Of a DNA stretch of 64,000 nucleotides, positions 63,101 through 64,000 are shown piece by piece. A program made the translations under genes and the position numbers. How positions within the stretch are numbered: the first letter of the stretch is position 1; each line of letters begins with the position of its first letter. Location of the stretch: assembly GCA_949358305.1 (NCBI GenBank), contig OX442315.1, forward strand, positions 15,650,427-15,714,426. The letters run 5' to 3'. The notes under the pieces are model-generated. The model made no database searches and was not told the origin of the DNA. It was given only the letters and a program-made list of their open reading frames with translations. Origin of the DNA: Strigamia acuminata (Eukaryota > Arthropoda > Chilopoda > Geophilomorpha > Linotaeniidae).

Positions 63101-64000
63101 CTTTAATTCGATTGAAATTTGACGAAAATTTTTATAATTCGATTGAAATTTGACGAAAATTTTTATAATTCGATTGAAATTTGACGAAAATTTTTATAAT
63201 TTGATTGAAATTTGACGAAAATTTTTATAATTTGATTGAAATTTGACGAAAATTTTTATAATTTGATTGAAATTTGACGAAATTTTTTATAATTTGATTG
63301 AAAATTGAAGAAATTTTTGAGAAAATTTTGAAAAAAAATTTGGGAAAATTTTGAAAAAAATTTTGAGAAAATTTTGAGACAATTTTAAGAAAATTTACGA
63401 GATTTTAATTGTGAATTTGTTTTGTAGTTATCGTCGATCGAAAAAGAGTTGGCCCCCCTCCAAGAAAAGAATCGAGAATTGGTGCTACAACGTGACACAT
63501 TAACGTCCGACGTCCAGGTTCTTAAAAGTGAAGTCAAGCGATGGGAGGCACGAACCAAGCAATTGGTCGAACACAGAACAAACCCCGAAGATTTAAAACG
63601 AGCAACGTAACTTTAATTTTAATTTTGATTTTTGACGAATTCGATTAAATTCTTTTTCTACACTTTTAGTATTGAAAAGGAAAATTTCCAGAAACAGGTC
63701 ACCCAGTTGACCGAAGACACCCAGCGCCAAAGAGCCGAAATCTCGCGCATGAACGTGACCATGACGGCTCTGCAGAACGATTTGGCAACCGCCAAAGCCA
63801 GTTTGCAGAAGAGGGAGAAGGAATTTGAAAAAACGACCGACGACGTGGCCGCTAAGGAGGCACAGATGGTCGAGCTCAACAAAACCATCCAGCAAGTGAA
63901 GAAAATCGGAAGAAAATACAAAACCCAATACGACGAATTGAAAGTACAGTTCGACGAACTTAAAGTGAACGAAGCGGACGCGAGTAAGGAGGAAACAAAC
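57178..64000 (+). CDS. TPR: Nucleoprotein TPR (nuclear pore basket), N-terminal 1458 codons
   Basis: 26 exons, all in phase, still open at the window end: 57178-57337, 57415-57519, 57593-57666, 57726-57822, 57886-58154, 58642-58815, 58882-59110, 59183-59466, 59533-59765, 59822-59923, 59991-60141, 60212-60345, 60410-60488, 60546-60863, 60934-61074, 61140-61250, 61315-61390, 61457-61635, 61699-61753, 61821-61918, 62002-62136, 62197-62460, 62522-62631, 62689-62974, 63428-63606, 63670-64000. The product is almost wholly coiled coil. TPR-specific segments are YREQRLNQERELLSKQIDWL, SPENIAALSPSAAIASSLLK, MTLTQIYCEYTKISEELR and LESIVRQKEMYRVLLDQ. Vertebrate TPR is about 2350 residues, so over a third is outside the window. 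TPR forms the inner filaments of the nuclear pore basket and serves mRNA export and the spindle checkpoint. Confidence 0.95.
58190..58610. repeat. Minisatellite in TPR intron, about 37-bp unit
   Basis: Units of the form AAAATATCAAAATAATTGAA followed by ATAATCAACAAAAATAACC repeat about ten times between exons 5 and 6, with decay towards the right end. Confidence 0.92.
63015..63400. repeat. Minisatellite in TPR intron, about 31-bp unit
   Basis: Units of the form TTGAAATTTGACGAAAATTT followed by TTATAATTCGA repeat in the intron between exons 24 and 25, then decay into AAATTTTGA-like runs. Confidence 0.92.

Overview
The window is nuclear DNA of an invertebrate animal. Genes are split by short GT-AG introns (mostly 50-300 bp), introns and spacers are AT-rich, there is a 200-base N gap typical of a scaffold, and the gene set is metazoan: an SLC6 transporter, a tektin, an SLC44 choline-transporter-like protein, BTB-BACK and MATH proteins, trypsins and the nuclear-basket protein TPR. 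I cannot place it to phylum.

Layout. 1-1222 is a satellite array (147 to 140 bp unit). 1223-5641 is an unexplained, relatively GC-richer stretch ending at an assembly gap (5642-5841), followed by a 227-bp exact fragment of the large retrotransposon. 6356-10675 (minus) is a complete 15-exon SLC6 nutrient amino-acid transporter-like gene whose introns hold four different short terminal-inverted-repeat elements. 11321-26233 is a 14.9-kb Ty3/gypsy-type LTR retrotransposon with 992-bp LTRs, a very long coiled-coil gag, a textbook -1 frameshift signal, pol, a duplicated internal polypurine tract and a large extra 3' ORF of unknown function. 27254-27583 (minus) is a possible 71-aa three-exon gene. 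28352-30218 is a tektin. 32461-35561 is a complete 17-exon SLC44 (CTL) gene.

35562-57177 is a duplicated neighbourhood: a cassette of trypsin fragment, BTB-BACK protein and MATH/TRAF remnant is repeated three to four times with shared flanks, together with a duplicate of the 3' end of the SLC44 gene. Only one BTB copy (41186-42844) looks intact. The others are broken by a local replacement, a 5' truncation, or the insertion of a young 5.5-kb Ty3/gypsy element (48662-54150) with one intact 1549-codon gag-pol ORF and a perfect 4-bp target duplication. 57178 to the window end is the first 1458 codons (26 exons) of TPR, still open at the edge.

The cellular genes do not form a pathway; they are ordinary neighbours. 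The most unusual content is the 14.9-kb element (long gag extension, frameshift signal, internal polypurine tract, splice-acceptor-preceded 3' ORF) and the recent mobile-element activity in the BTB cluster. All splice sites were assigned by eye from GT-AG rules, reading phase and family conservation.
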